Shown here: one piece after another, positions 43,868 through 55,500 of the stretch
Position numbering within the stretch: position 1 is the first letter of the stretch
Layout of the letters: the number at the start of each line of letters is the position of its first letter
Assembly: GCA_040954595.2 (NCBI GenBank)
Contig: CM082584.2
Span: 10,602,001 to 10,666,000 of the forward strand
Source of the DNA: Balanoglossus misakiensis
Taxonomy: Eukaryota > Hemichordata
Direction: 5' to 3'
Length of the DNA stretch: 64,000 nt
Translations under genes and position numbers: made by a program
The notes under the pieces: generated by a model
Databases searched by the model: none
What the model was told of the DNA's origin: nothing
The model's input: only the letters and a program-made list of their open reading frames with translations

Positions 43868-46800
43868 CTGCAATGAAAAAGACAGAGAAAACAAATTTCA
43901 GATTGTATGAATACCCTCTACGATCATCATGTTAAAAGATATGCACACTTAATGTGAAATTTAAACTCTACCAAAAGCAAAACACTGAGCCAGTCCATGT
44001 AAAAGTTAAGGGAGAAAACACCAGCCAAAGTACCATGTCAGTTTCAAAACAGAACCACGTCATGACCCTATCTCAGTACAAATACATTACTCCCATTGCA
44101 TTGATTATGGACACACATGTTGACCACCAAAGTCTAAATTTAGGAACTATCTAATCATTGCATGCATGAGGCCATACCTAGAGTGTCTACGTCAACTGTA
44201 ACTGCACAACCTTTCAGTCCCTCACACATACGTCTGTCTGTACGATGCTTCTCACATGTCAAAACACTTCTCACCAAAACACCATTTGATAACAGAGTCG
44301 CTCAAAATAGCAACAAGTTGACTGTAGCCATGACTCAGAGGAATAATTGTTCCCCTTTGTACTTGAGTGCAAATACCATTGTACAGGTTTGGTTTCGTCA
44401 ATTGTTTTTTCCAGGAAGATCAATAAATAATTTCCACCAGGTACATTGATTTGACCGGTTCTTTTGTTTTGTTATGAAAACGAGTGTAACGCCTTAGAGA
44501 ATATACATATATGACAGAACTAATAACAAACATGACCGACTTTGTCTCTTTGGAACTCAACGCTACTGACAGGAACTACTTTTATACCTGAATAACCACG
44601 TTTCACAAGGCGGTGTGCAACACCAATAAAAGTGGCATACCAAAGAATGTGAACTACCCATGACTCATGGCGTTCACTTGATAGCAAGGCCACTACGCTA
44701 TGTCCACTTCAAATATCAAATGACCTACTTTAAGGCGGAAATTTCACTCTGCTAGATGCGGAAATCTGACGTGTAAAGAACTCACTGAATTCATATTGCA
44801 GCAGATTGATAGACACTCACACAGAGTCAGAATATTGTAAACAGAATTGAATCAGTAAAAATTTAAATGTATCCAGAATTTACCTGTAATATTGCGAGGT
44901 GCACATCTTGGTTACCAAGAATGGCCACAGAAAGCATATTTTTTAACAAACACGGCTCAGCAAAAGGGCAACCTAACTGTTATATGCATGGCCAGGCAAC
45001 TTTCTAGCAGAATTCTCACTTAATAGTTGCTGATTTAAGGGCAGGATGATGAAATCGGTATCACTGCTTTCAGTCTCTTGTGTAACTGTAAGTCATGCTA
45101 AAAATATGCATGGTAGTCACACAGAAACAATTTGATGGCCTTTTCTTCATTGTCAGCTGAATTTACAATTACACGCCATCCAAACCATTGTTGCTAGACG
45201 CGTGTCTAAGCCATAGTCACAATACCAACATGCAAATGGACGCGGGATGCGTTTGCATTCATCTTTTGTTCGCAATTCAGTGAACAGCCCTGAACTTGTT
45301 CACAGTGGGTTGGCTCCATATTTGGAACACTCATTAGAATAAACTCTCCTTCACATCTACAGGCACATTATATACATTAGAACCTCACCACACATAATTG
45401 ACCAAGAAAGGAAACCAGCTCCGATTTTTATTTTGACATACAATCTGTACAGGTTACCCTTAGATCAGCAGAAAAAACTGCCATCTCATCAAAGCGGTGA
45501 TATTTGATACAAGTTTTAAATTTAATACCTAGTAGGTCAGAACTGATCAGACAAAGAAATCGGAGTTGTGAATTTAAATGGCCTACGTACATTGTATAAA
45601 AATCTATACATGTCCACGACAATACAAAATCAATATCAAGGGGAAGATGTTGTGTGAACAACATCAACGTCAGAAACCTTGTAGATGGTGACGTGTCAGA
45701 TAATTCTGGAAATATCTTAGGACTGGGCTTCTTATCTGTATGAGCGGAAAACATGGCTTGCCCGGAAGGACAAGAGCACAAAAGGGAATCCCTCCTTCAG
45801 TAATGACCTAACCCTTGAAACACGAGTTTCCTGTATAACTGGTAGTCAGGAACTGAACCCATATACCCAGGAAACAAGGAGACGTACTATTACAGTTATG
45901 AGCACTAATTAATCTATGATGAGGTCTCATATTCTACTTTTAGATAAGTTAAATTAATAACTGATATATTAATAATCTTCTAAAAAAAATATCATTAAGT
46001 ATTAATAAAATGTTTTCACAATAGGTAGCCTAGGTCAGTAATTTTTTTTATAGATTTCTTTAATGTCCATTACATATTTCAAGGCATTTTAGATTAATAT
46101 GACTGTGATTATATACATCTATATGATGTAGCGGATCAGTTCAAAACAAGGGAAAAGGGGAAAATATCAAGTTGACCTCAATACATCCATTGACTGGGAA
46201 CCATCATTTCCTCGAGGGGAAAAACAGTGTGTCAGGCATACTCCTGTTTCCTTTTGGAAGTCTTAATACTCATTAATAATTGTTTACATATTAACACAGA
46301 TTAAAACATATCACTCTCAATGTAACAGTTATATTCTGAGTATTTACTACACATCAGATTTTTTCTCACAACATAAACAATGAGTACAGATCAGATTCAC
46401 AATCCATCCATTGTGCTCTATTTACTGGCAGCAACTGCCTGAGTCCGGTACTAGTGTGTGTAAATGGGCCGACCTTCACACGTCTCGCTCACGGAAAATA
46501 AACAAAGGACATAACAGCACATCGTACCATGCACTCATTTCGATGCGCTATCATGCAAAGTTGAATGTTCTGCAAACGAGGCCATGAAAAACGCAAATTT
46601 AAAAGACTTGCGAACTCATCTTGCGCTTGTGTTCATTTCATGTCATTGCGCGTTGGAAAGTCATCGTAAGGAGGAAATCTACACGATTTTTGACAGGGAT
46701 GGTTATTTATGTTAGAAAATTTTGCTGTTTATGTTTTTCTCACTATCTCTGCCCCGTTTTGTTATGTAAACATTGTCACAGCACTGTCTGCAGATTATTC

Positions 46801-47457
46801 TATCAGGTCAACGGTACATGTATGCGCTTTATTTTGGTGTGCACGACACCGTGATATATTGCGGGAAACAAGCGCACTGTTTCAAAGGCGTCGACCATCT
46901 CTCTTTACATGCTGAAGAACGCGACCCGCATTTGAAATAAAATACCTAGGGCAGTGGACGGCACAAAGCGTTTGAAACTGTGTATGCGTTTTCAACAGAA
47001 ACTTGAAACCAAGCCGAGCGGAGAAGAGAATGACCCCCGGCAAGAGTACAGTGCCAGATCCTGCTGGCTGCGGAGTCCATCCTCAATAACCGACACGAAA
47101 ACAAAACACAAGACGACACCAATAAAATTTGTGCACACTTCGTCCTAGCAAAATTCAATTCCGAAAACTAACGACACGGTTCAAAAGTGTTGAGGAGTTG
47201 AACATCTCCAAATGAGCTGTTCAAACTCGACCGAAAACTGATGCAGCGAACGACGCGACCGACCATGTTTGAAACGAGACTCGACTCGCGAACGACCAGC
47301 TCAGGAGGCAATCAAAACACAAAATTTCCTTCACTTTTTGCCGTCACAAGGAACATTTTAAAACTGTTAGCATCTGTGATAAACTTCTCGGAATATAGAA
47401 AACACGTTTATGTTCATTGACAGGCAGTATAAAACACAGAAAAGTGGAAATCTTACC
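43868..47457. other. MKNK 5' intron region
   Basis: Apart from the doubtful ATG-bearing exon at 44884-44937 (minus), no coding exon or repeat is recognised. 46430-47330 is less AT-rich than its surroundings and carries open frames on both strands without family similarity. Confidence 0.4.
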
Positions 47458-47754
47458 TCAAACAAGCACCTTCTATTAGCTACATGTACTCCCTGATTAG
47501 ACTGCATACTGTATACAAGATTTCAGGCACGTCATCAACAATCATCATGTGATTTCAGGTCAAAGGTTAATATATCGATCATGTGATATCGACCTAGTTG
47601 CATAAGCCAGCTACGTCACTTCGACAAGGTTGTGTTGTCGCAGAATTGTTTCAGGGTTGATTTTCCCAAATATATTTGATCAGAAGAATCGGAAAAAAGA
47701 TCGAGATATCCGGGAGCATCGATATATACTTGTAGTACAATAGTGTAATCTGAA
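47458..47754. promoter_or_regulatory. Candidate bidirectional MKNK/GCDH promoter
   Basis: A minus-strand splice donor TTTGAG|GTAAGA at 47457/47458 suggests a noncoding first MKNK exon ending here. The GCDH start codon is at 47755 on +. The 297 bp between hold CRE-like TGACGTAG and GATGACGTG elements (read on minus) and no TATA box. A shared divergent promoter is inferred from geometry only. Confidence 0.4.
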
Positions 47755-50700
47755 ATGGCTCTAAATAGGGTAATTTTTCGTGTTGGCCGCCTGCGACCAT
47801 TGCTTTGCCGACTTCAAAGTTCAGCGTCACGTATCCTTTACTTTTTTTCTGTATCTCGTGGCTGTGGCTCATTTGTTCGGTAGGTTATGTCTAAGTTAAA
47901 CAAGAGGTGTGGATTGTGGTGTAAAGTTTGGAAACTCCAAATAACATTGGCATTGCATAGGGGATCGCCATACTGTCCATGTTTGGCCAGGGAGCCAAGC
48001 CCCCACTAGCTGTCTTTTGATTGGCTGACGTGTAGATGTTTCATCAGCCGGCCAGATAGTCATTCCCATGACCACTCGAGATCCGGGGAAGCTTGCTTGA
48101 AGTGGGTTGGACCTGGGGGAAAACCCATGCTTATCTTGGGGTAGCTTATACACCTAAATGATATCCCACAATTCACTCTGTATCAGGCAGCGAACAATGA
48201 CAAGGTGGTTTCCCATCTGAAAATAGACTGAACCTCATTATTTCAGAATGTGAATAAGATACTTTTCTCAATGTTGAATAAAGTAGGTTTGTTATTGTGC
48301 CCTGCTTTTTACCAACCAACCACTTAATCAGTGGGTATGCGGAGTCTGGACACAAGCTACTTAGTAACTTGTGTGCAAGGCTGGACATGGTCTTGTAGTG
48401 ACAACTTCATCACCGTGGAATAGAGAACAGCTGCAGTTATGATAAAATATGTAAATAAACAAACGTCATTCCATTTCATATATGCCTGTGTTTACCCTTG
48501 GTATTTACACCACTATTTTGAATTACTGATAGCAAACCCACCAAAGAAAGTACGGTTGTTGCAAAATATTGATAGTAATAGTCAAAGATAAGAAGGGTTG
48601 AATGACATTGATTCACATGAAATTGCCCATATGTAGTTTCCTTGACTTGAGTTTCCCCAGAAGCAGAAAGGACTCCGGTATTATCCGATGTCAAGATGCC
48701 CAAACCACCACCTTTCAATTGGGAAGATCCCCTGGATCTCACAGGACAGCTTACAGACGAGGAAATCATTGTCCGGGATCAGTTCCGCACCTACTGCCAG
48801 GAAAAGTTGATGCCCAGAATCTTGGAAGGAAACAGGGATGAAGGTAAGTGGTGGGGCATACTGAAGCTAGAAGACAGTTTTGGGAATCTACGGTACATAC
48901 TATATTTCTTGATATTTCCGTGGAAACTTCATTTGCTCTGACGATTCACGTGTATTCGTGTATTTTTCATTCACAAGTATTCCACCGGGAGATCATGAAT
49001 GAGATGGGAGAGATGGGTGTGTTGGGAGCGACAATCTCCGGGTACGGCTGCGCTGGAGTCTCATCAGTCGCCTACGGACTGATCGCCAGAGAGGTAGAGA
49101 GAGTGGACAGCAGTTACAGGTCAGCTATGAGTGTGCAGTCGTCGCTTGTCATGCATCCGATACATGCGTACGGAACAGAAGAACAGAGGCAACGATTTCT
49201 CCCCAGATTAGGTATGACATCTCTGTTCTGTTTCACAGAAACAACATAAAACAAACAGGATATGGACATTTTAATACCATCATTTTTGGGTATCAGTATC
49301 GTTGTTGATTGGACTTTTACTTTAGCGAAAACATCCTCTGAATTGAAATGTGTTTGTTTGTTTTTCAGCGAGAGGAGAACTTGTAGGCTGCTTTGGCTTG
49401 ACAGAGCCCAACCATGGCAGTGATCCCGCTGGCATGGAAACCAGAGCCAAATACAGCAGCAGCGGAAAAAGCTTCATCCTCAACGGAACAAAATCTTGGT
49501 AGGTGGCATCTATTAAAATCTATTTTTCCTCGAAGTCTTTTCCTCATGGGGGAATAAATTGACCATCTGACATTTACAACTCTCGATGTCTACGGTTACT
49601 ACCGGTAACAAGATGGTGACCGTGTGAAAATGAAGTGGTCTGACATAAATGCTGCCCTTGTGTATATATTGCCAAGGGATGCCAATTTACACTTTGTGGA
49701 ACGAAGGTCATAATAATCAGGAAAATTATGCTGTTTTGCTGTTTTTGCCTGTTCATCTAATGACTAGTGGCTCTCATTTTGTAGTTTTTTTAAACTCAAT
49801 ATCATTTTTGACGACTGTTATTTTAATTTAATCCTGAACTGTTAACTATGGTAGGCAGACAAAAGACAGTGCAGCACTATCCAAACCACTATTATGATCA
49901 CCCATAGAGAGCACAGAAGCGAGCATGTGACATTGTGTCTTTGTGAAAAGTTGAAAAGTTCAATGTCAAACACACCTTAGGTCAGTGACCGATTTGACTG
50001 CCACGGTTGACCTTCAGAACACTGCATGCGGAGATTACAAAAGAAAATGTGCTGTGTGTGGTTAGCAGCTATTGATTTGGATCCGCACATTATTACCAAA
50101 TTGGGTCATGGGTGAAAGTCAAGTCACAGTGTTCCATTATTTATTTTTTTCATTTTTGAAAGGGCAGGAAAATCTCCAATATACCTTCATCCATCCATTC
50201 ATTCATTCATTCATTCAAAATAACTGCACATGTACACCTACATATATATGATGATAACCATGGATATTAATCTCGTGCAGGATCACAAATTCACCAATCG
50301 CTGATGTCTTCGTTGTGTGGGCAAGAAGCGAAGACCACGACAACAAGATCAGGGGCTTCATCCTAGAGAAGGGAATGGCCGGTCTCTCGGCGCCAAAAAT
50401 CGAGGGGAAATTTTCGCTGAGAGCATCGACCACCGGTCAGATTGTCATGGAAGACGTCGAAGTTCCAGAGGAAAATCTTCTTCCGGATGCGAGCGGACTT
50501 GGGGTAAGAGCCTGGGTGTGTCTTGGTCTGAGATTGGGTCAAAGGTCAATTGGCCATCGCCATCACAATTCTTGTTACCTGTTGATCCTTGTCTGTATTT
50601 TTCCAGGGTCCGTTTGGGTGCCTGAATAATGCGCGGTTTGGAATTGCCTGGGGAGCGTTGGGAGCAGCTGAGTTTTGTCTGGCAACTGCCAGGCAGTATA

Positions 50701-51460
50701 CACTAGACAGGTAAGGTGTTAAAAATAGCGCTGAGGACACTGTGGCTCCCGTTTTGACAATTGCCTTAACTAACCATAACCATGATTTTCAGGCAGCAAT
50801 TTGGAAGACCACTGGCACAGACTCAGTTAATGCAGAAGAAGATGGCAGATATGCTGACAGAAATCAATATTGGTTTGCAAGCGTGTCTCAGGGTAGGACG
50901 GCTCAAAGATGAAGGAAAGTAAGTGATCATGAATAATTGTTTTCTGAAAAATAAAATGTTCTGAGGCAAATTGATGCATTGTATCTACGAAGCGAGAGAC
51001 AAAGTTTGACATGCTGTATCATTCCTTCTGACAGGGCAGCCCCAGAGATGATTTCTATGATCAAGCGTAATTCGTGCGGGAAAGCACTGGACATAGCCAG
51101 ACTTGCCAGGGACATGTTGGGCGGAAATGGCGTCGTAGATGAATACCACATCATTAGACATGTCATGAATCTGGAAGCTGTCAACACATATGAAGGTAGG
51201 AGACTGGATTGTCTGTAGTTAATATTTCCATGTTTCTGTGTATATGTTCTGAGTTGGGTGTTCAGGGCCTGTGGATGACAGGTTATATCGCTAGACTGAA
51301 AAGTTCGTCACTAGAGGACTTTCACCACAATTCATTTCAGTCCATGATTTCAGTTTGTCCTTCATTGAGTCTTTTGTGTTCTGGTCAAATTTCAGGTACA
51401 CACGACATACATGCCCTGATTCTCGGCAAGGCAATCACTGGACTTCAAGCATTTAAGTAA
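47755..51460 (+). CDS. GCDH: Glutaryl-CoA dehydrogenase, mitochondrial
   Basis: FAD-dependent acyl-CoA dehydrogenase that converts glutaryl-CoA to crotonyl-CoA and CO2 in lysine, hydroxylysine and tryptophan breakdown in the mitochondrial matrix. Nine exons: 47755-47830, 48661-48843, 48978-49211, 49369-49498, 50281-50503, 50607-50710, 50793-50918, 51035-51195 and 51396-51460. They give 433 residues (human is 438). The N-terminus is an Arg-rich, acid-free targeting peptide ([20 protein letters not shown]). Family blocks: [57 protein letters not shown], containing the substrate-binding Arg; [29 protein letters not shown]; and [15 protein letters not shown] with the catalytic base Glu, split across the last intron. 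Exon 2 could also start at 48667 (a two-residue difference). Exon 1's donor (CAC|GTATCC) was chosen because it preserves phase. Confidence 0.96.
50193..50217. repeat. (ATTC)n microsatellite
   Basis: About six CATT units in the GCDH intron before the exon at 50281. Confidence 0.85.
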
Positions 51461-52572
51461 ATACCCTCCCTCCCCACCATGTATATGAATGAGCCTTCAA
51501 GACTGGACGCAAGGGACTTGATATATGAAATCTGGACAATTCTGGTAAACAGCTGCGTGCAGGAAAGGACAGGATGCCAGGGAGTAGATTGCTGCCCTCT
51601 ACAGTCAAGTTGGAGATTAGATCTTTCTGACACTGATGTCAACAGGCCAGTTGACGTCAGCAGTCGGTGTGACCGTGCCAAAATCGTTTCATGATCAATG
51701 TAATTCCAGACATGGCAAATGTATGTCAATAAATGCAATCATGTTATGTACGATTCAGGAAATCAAGGAGGAGATTGTTTCCCAGTTTTACCCATGATTG
51801 ATTAAACGTGGTCCATAGTCAGTCCTCTTCCAAATTCATTTACAATTACAGCATTATACACATCCTTGCCAGTAGATGTATGTGTATTTTCCACATGCCC
51901 TGAATGTGGTTAAATGGTATGGGTCTGGTAACATGATGATGGGGGAAATATCTAGAGAATTTTCACTTTGTAGGATTTTTGGTGAGGGGATTCTTGGAGA
52001 GAGGGCATTTATTTCTTTGGTTTGCATTTAGTTGTTTTTGTATATTTATCTTTAATAGACTTATCTGCAGAGTGTACATTATATGCACATAATAAATACC
52101 AAGTCAGTTCGTCAGATATATATTGCGTGATATTACTTGTGTGTGGCTGAATGCATCCAGTCAAATAAGTGTGCAAGTGCGGACATAGTAGTTGCCTTGA
52201 CTACTGCCCCAGGAAAATGGTCATCCTATTTTCCTACATCACATGATAAATCAACTCGCGACAACTCTGACAAAAAGAGCCAATACCTAGTCAGTCTTGT
52301 ATATCCATCAAGGGATATATCGCTAATTCCGACAAAGGATGTGGGTTCTAATAAAAGCGAGTAGGGCGTGGCAGGTACCACACGACAGCCAGGGCCAGGT
52401 CACCCAACCGACGCACGTGAGGTGGCGACCTCACTATGAAAATGTCGTGATGTCGCTGACCATAAACCTTGGACGCCATTCATCACCCAGTCTATTCAAG
52501 ACTTCGAGATCAGTGTTTGTAGCCGAGTTGTGAACGCAGGACGCAGGCAGCAACTTTTACATCGGCATCACC
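51461..52572. other. GCDH 3'UTR and intergenic spacer
   Basis: AATAAA at 51728-51733 lies 268 bp after the GCDH stop, and another lies near 52091. No gene is recognised up to the sulfatase first exon at 52573. Confidence 0.5.
51728..51733 (+). terminator. GCDH poly(A) signal
   Basis: AATAAA lies 268 bp downstream of the GCDH TAA. Confidence 0.6.
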
Positions 52573-55500
52573 ATGCAAGCCAGACAGAGGAGACAACAGG
52601 TGGGTCACTGTGTTCTACGTCATCGTCAGTTGCACGATGAGATCGTTGGGCAAAGGAAGTAATAGCCCAACAAGAATTTAAGATTTGTTTCTCTCTCATT
52701 GAGAAGTAACAAACATTGCTGCACGGTACAACGCAACGAAATGATTGCTTCAGCGGAGTAGTATGACGGCAACGATCTGTTTCATAACGGTCCCTCCTCC
52801 CTTGATTTTCATATCAATCTCTGGAATATCAGAAACTTGCATTCTCACCAGAAACGCATCATGTGAGAAAAGATTCAGCTCAAATTCTGCTGGGAGACAG
52901 TGATTAACAAATACCGAAGGGTGTCTGGTATTTGCCCTCGAATATAACACCGTGAACCCGGCATCTTTCTAAACAATTTCGTTCAGTGTGTTGACCAACC
53001 AAGGCTTCAATCATGTGGTTTTAATCCGTCAAACCCCCCTTCCTCAGGGGGATTAAGAAGGGATTTGAACCGGCAATAGTTTGTGCAGACCGAATATGAA
53101 CGACGTCCACGAGCAGAAAAAAACTCTCGCATAAAGGTCAGAAGGCTAGTGGTAGGGGACTGGAGCTATCGTGGCAAATAAAACACCCGTCATAATACAT
53201 CTAGAAAAACACTTTTTCATAATGAGAGACCTACTTCCAAACCACAAACACCCTTTCAGTACAACTCTTCAAGACATAACAGGGGTCAAAGTGCTATTTA
53301 TCGTTGAGCGAAAGGTTCTACATGTACAAGACCCACCATCGCCGACTCTCAGAAATCAAATTATCGCTGACGATCATACATAGACTGTGTCGGTCAATGA
53401 TTAAGACCTCTGTGCACACAGACGCACGTGTGTGCACAGCATTTCTAAATAAGAGTACAAAGTAAGTCACAAGTCGTGATATCAGAACAAATACACGCAG
53501 TGTTGGTAATCGTTTTGGTCATCTGTGTTGTCACCAATGCAGGCACCAATGGGCACTACCTTTGATCTTTTGAAGGCGAAACCCTGACTCCGAGGTTAGC
53601 GATTTTTTGTGGCGGATAAAAAATATTTTTCAAGAAAGTCGCGTTCGTAGAATAATATTATGTGAAAGTTCTCCGCAGGAGTCAACATCTCCGCCGTCAT
53701 CACGTGGTCGCCGGTCGTCGCCAAGACAACCCTCATCCGTCCCGTACTTTCTCCTCGGGCTGTTGGTCGGAGCCGTGGCAATAGTAATATTTTTCAAAGG
53801 TAAATAAAAAACATCGTTCAAAGAATTTCATTGAAACCGTGAAATGTGAGATACGCATGGTATAATTTGAAACTGTAGAACTACATAAATGTTCTCATTT
53901 CTTTTGCACTTCTATTTCAGTAACAACCACAACTCCTCTGGCCCAGAAAGTACGAGACAGTGTGGAAAACGAGGCACAGGTGAAAAAGACCAAGAAACCT
54001 CACATTGTGTACGTGTTAGCTGATGATTTAGGTGAGTTGGAAGTGATGCTACTCTAATATCCTGAGACTGTTGTGATATGTGCTGTTAATTTTCTCTACT
54101 TTTCACATTCTCTATGCGTTACAGGATGGGGCGACGTCAGTTGGAACAACCCCGACATGATCACGCCCAATATGGCAAAGCTTGCCGAAGAGGGAGTGCT
54201 TCTCAACCAAAGTTATTCACAACCTCTGTGTACACCGTGAGTTCTGTATTAGCTGGTGTGCAGAATTTGCTGTTTCTAACACAGTGTTACAGACAATCAA
54301 TGAAAAAAGAATGGTTTAAACTTGCATACAGCGTCACAGTGTTTAACGTTTCTGTTCCATCTAATTAGCTTTCAATTATTCAAATTTTACAACTGAAGTA
54401 TAGTACATAGCTTGGTAGTTTGTATTTTCCGTAACCATGGCATTAGTCTCGCTCGGGTTCATAGAAACGGCCATTTTGTTTGTCAACTTTCAGGAGTAGA
54501 GCTGCGTTGATGAGTGGATATTATCCATTCCGAATCGGTATGCAGGTAAGCAAGAAATTGGCTGGTTGTGTTTACCTTCGACTGCTTGAGGGCGTAAAGT
54601 ACAACAGCCAAACAAATAAAAGGACCACGTGGGATGTGAACAAAACTAACACATTTCGGTTCTAGTTGGCGATCATGGAATTTTTTCATTTTTTTTCTCA
54701 ATATTTTTATACTTGGACGACTAATAGGTATTTGTTCACTTTCAGCATCAAATTCTTTGGTCAATTCAACCGTACGGTCTGCCTCTGAATGTAAAGTTGC
54801 TGCCGGAAAAATTGAGGGATTTGGGATACAGAACTCATATGCTTGGAAAGTAAGTAACTTGTTCTGCCTGCCTGTCGCCATTTTATATATCTGTCTATAC
54901 ATGCCTATCTTTTTATCGCATATTTCGCATCATCGAGAAAATAAACAGTTTCCTGCAGTTTTGGAAGTATAATGCTATGTCTTTTTGCGATCCACAGGTG
55001 GCATCTGGGCATGTGCAAATGGGAATATACACCGACCTACCGTGGGTTTGATAGTTTCTATGGTTACTACAGTCTATTGGTGTCACATTTTGACAAGGAA
55101 CACCGCACAATTCAAAACCAAGGTCAGTGTGAAATAAACGGTTGATTTTGAACCCGAAAACATGCGAGACACTCAAACAAGATTCTCCAGGCGTTGTCAC
55201 ATTAGTAAGCAACGCGAACGTTACTGATATTTACAGAGACATTCGATTATACAGTTCAGATTTTAGTAAGACTTGTTTGTCGTCTGTTGAACAGCGATTG
55301 GTGGGTATGACATGAGAGACAACACCGGAGTAGTGGAAAAAAGCAAGGAATTTTTGACGGTAAGTTTTTCACGCAGTTGAATATTTTGTTTGCAAGTTCA
55401 AAATCTAAAGTACTACAAATGTAGTATTCAAAATGGACCATTAACATGGTACAGCATAGAAGTGTGTCGTGGCATATTCTCTATCGAACCATACAGCAAT

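Noticed and set aside
47755-47880. Longer GCDH first exon using the donor TTCG|GTAGGT near 47877
   Set aside because: It gives the wrong phase for exon 2. The weaker donor CAC|GTATCC at 47830 preserves the frame.
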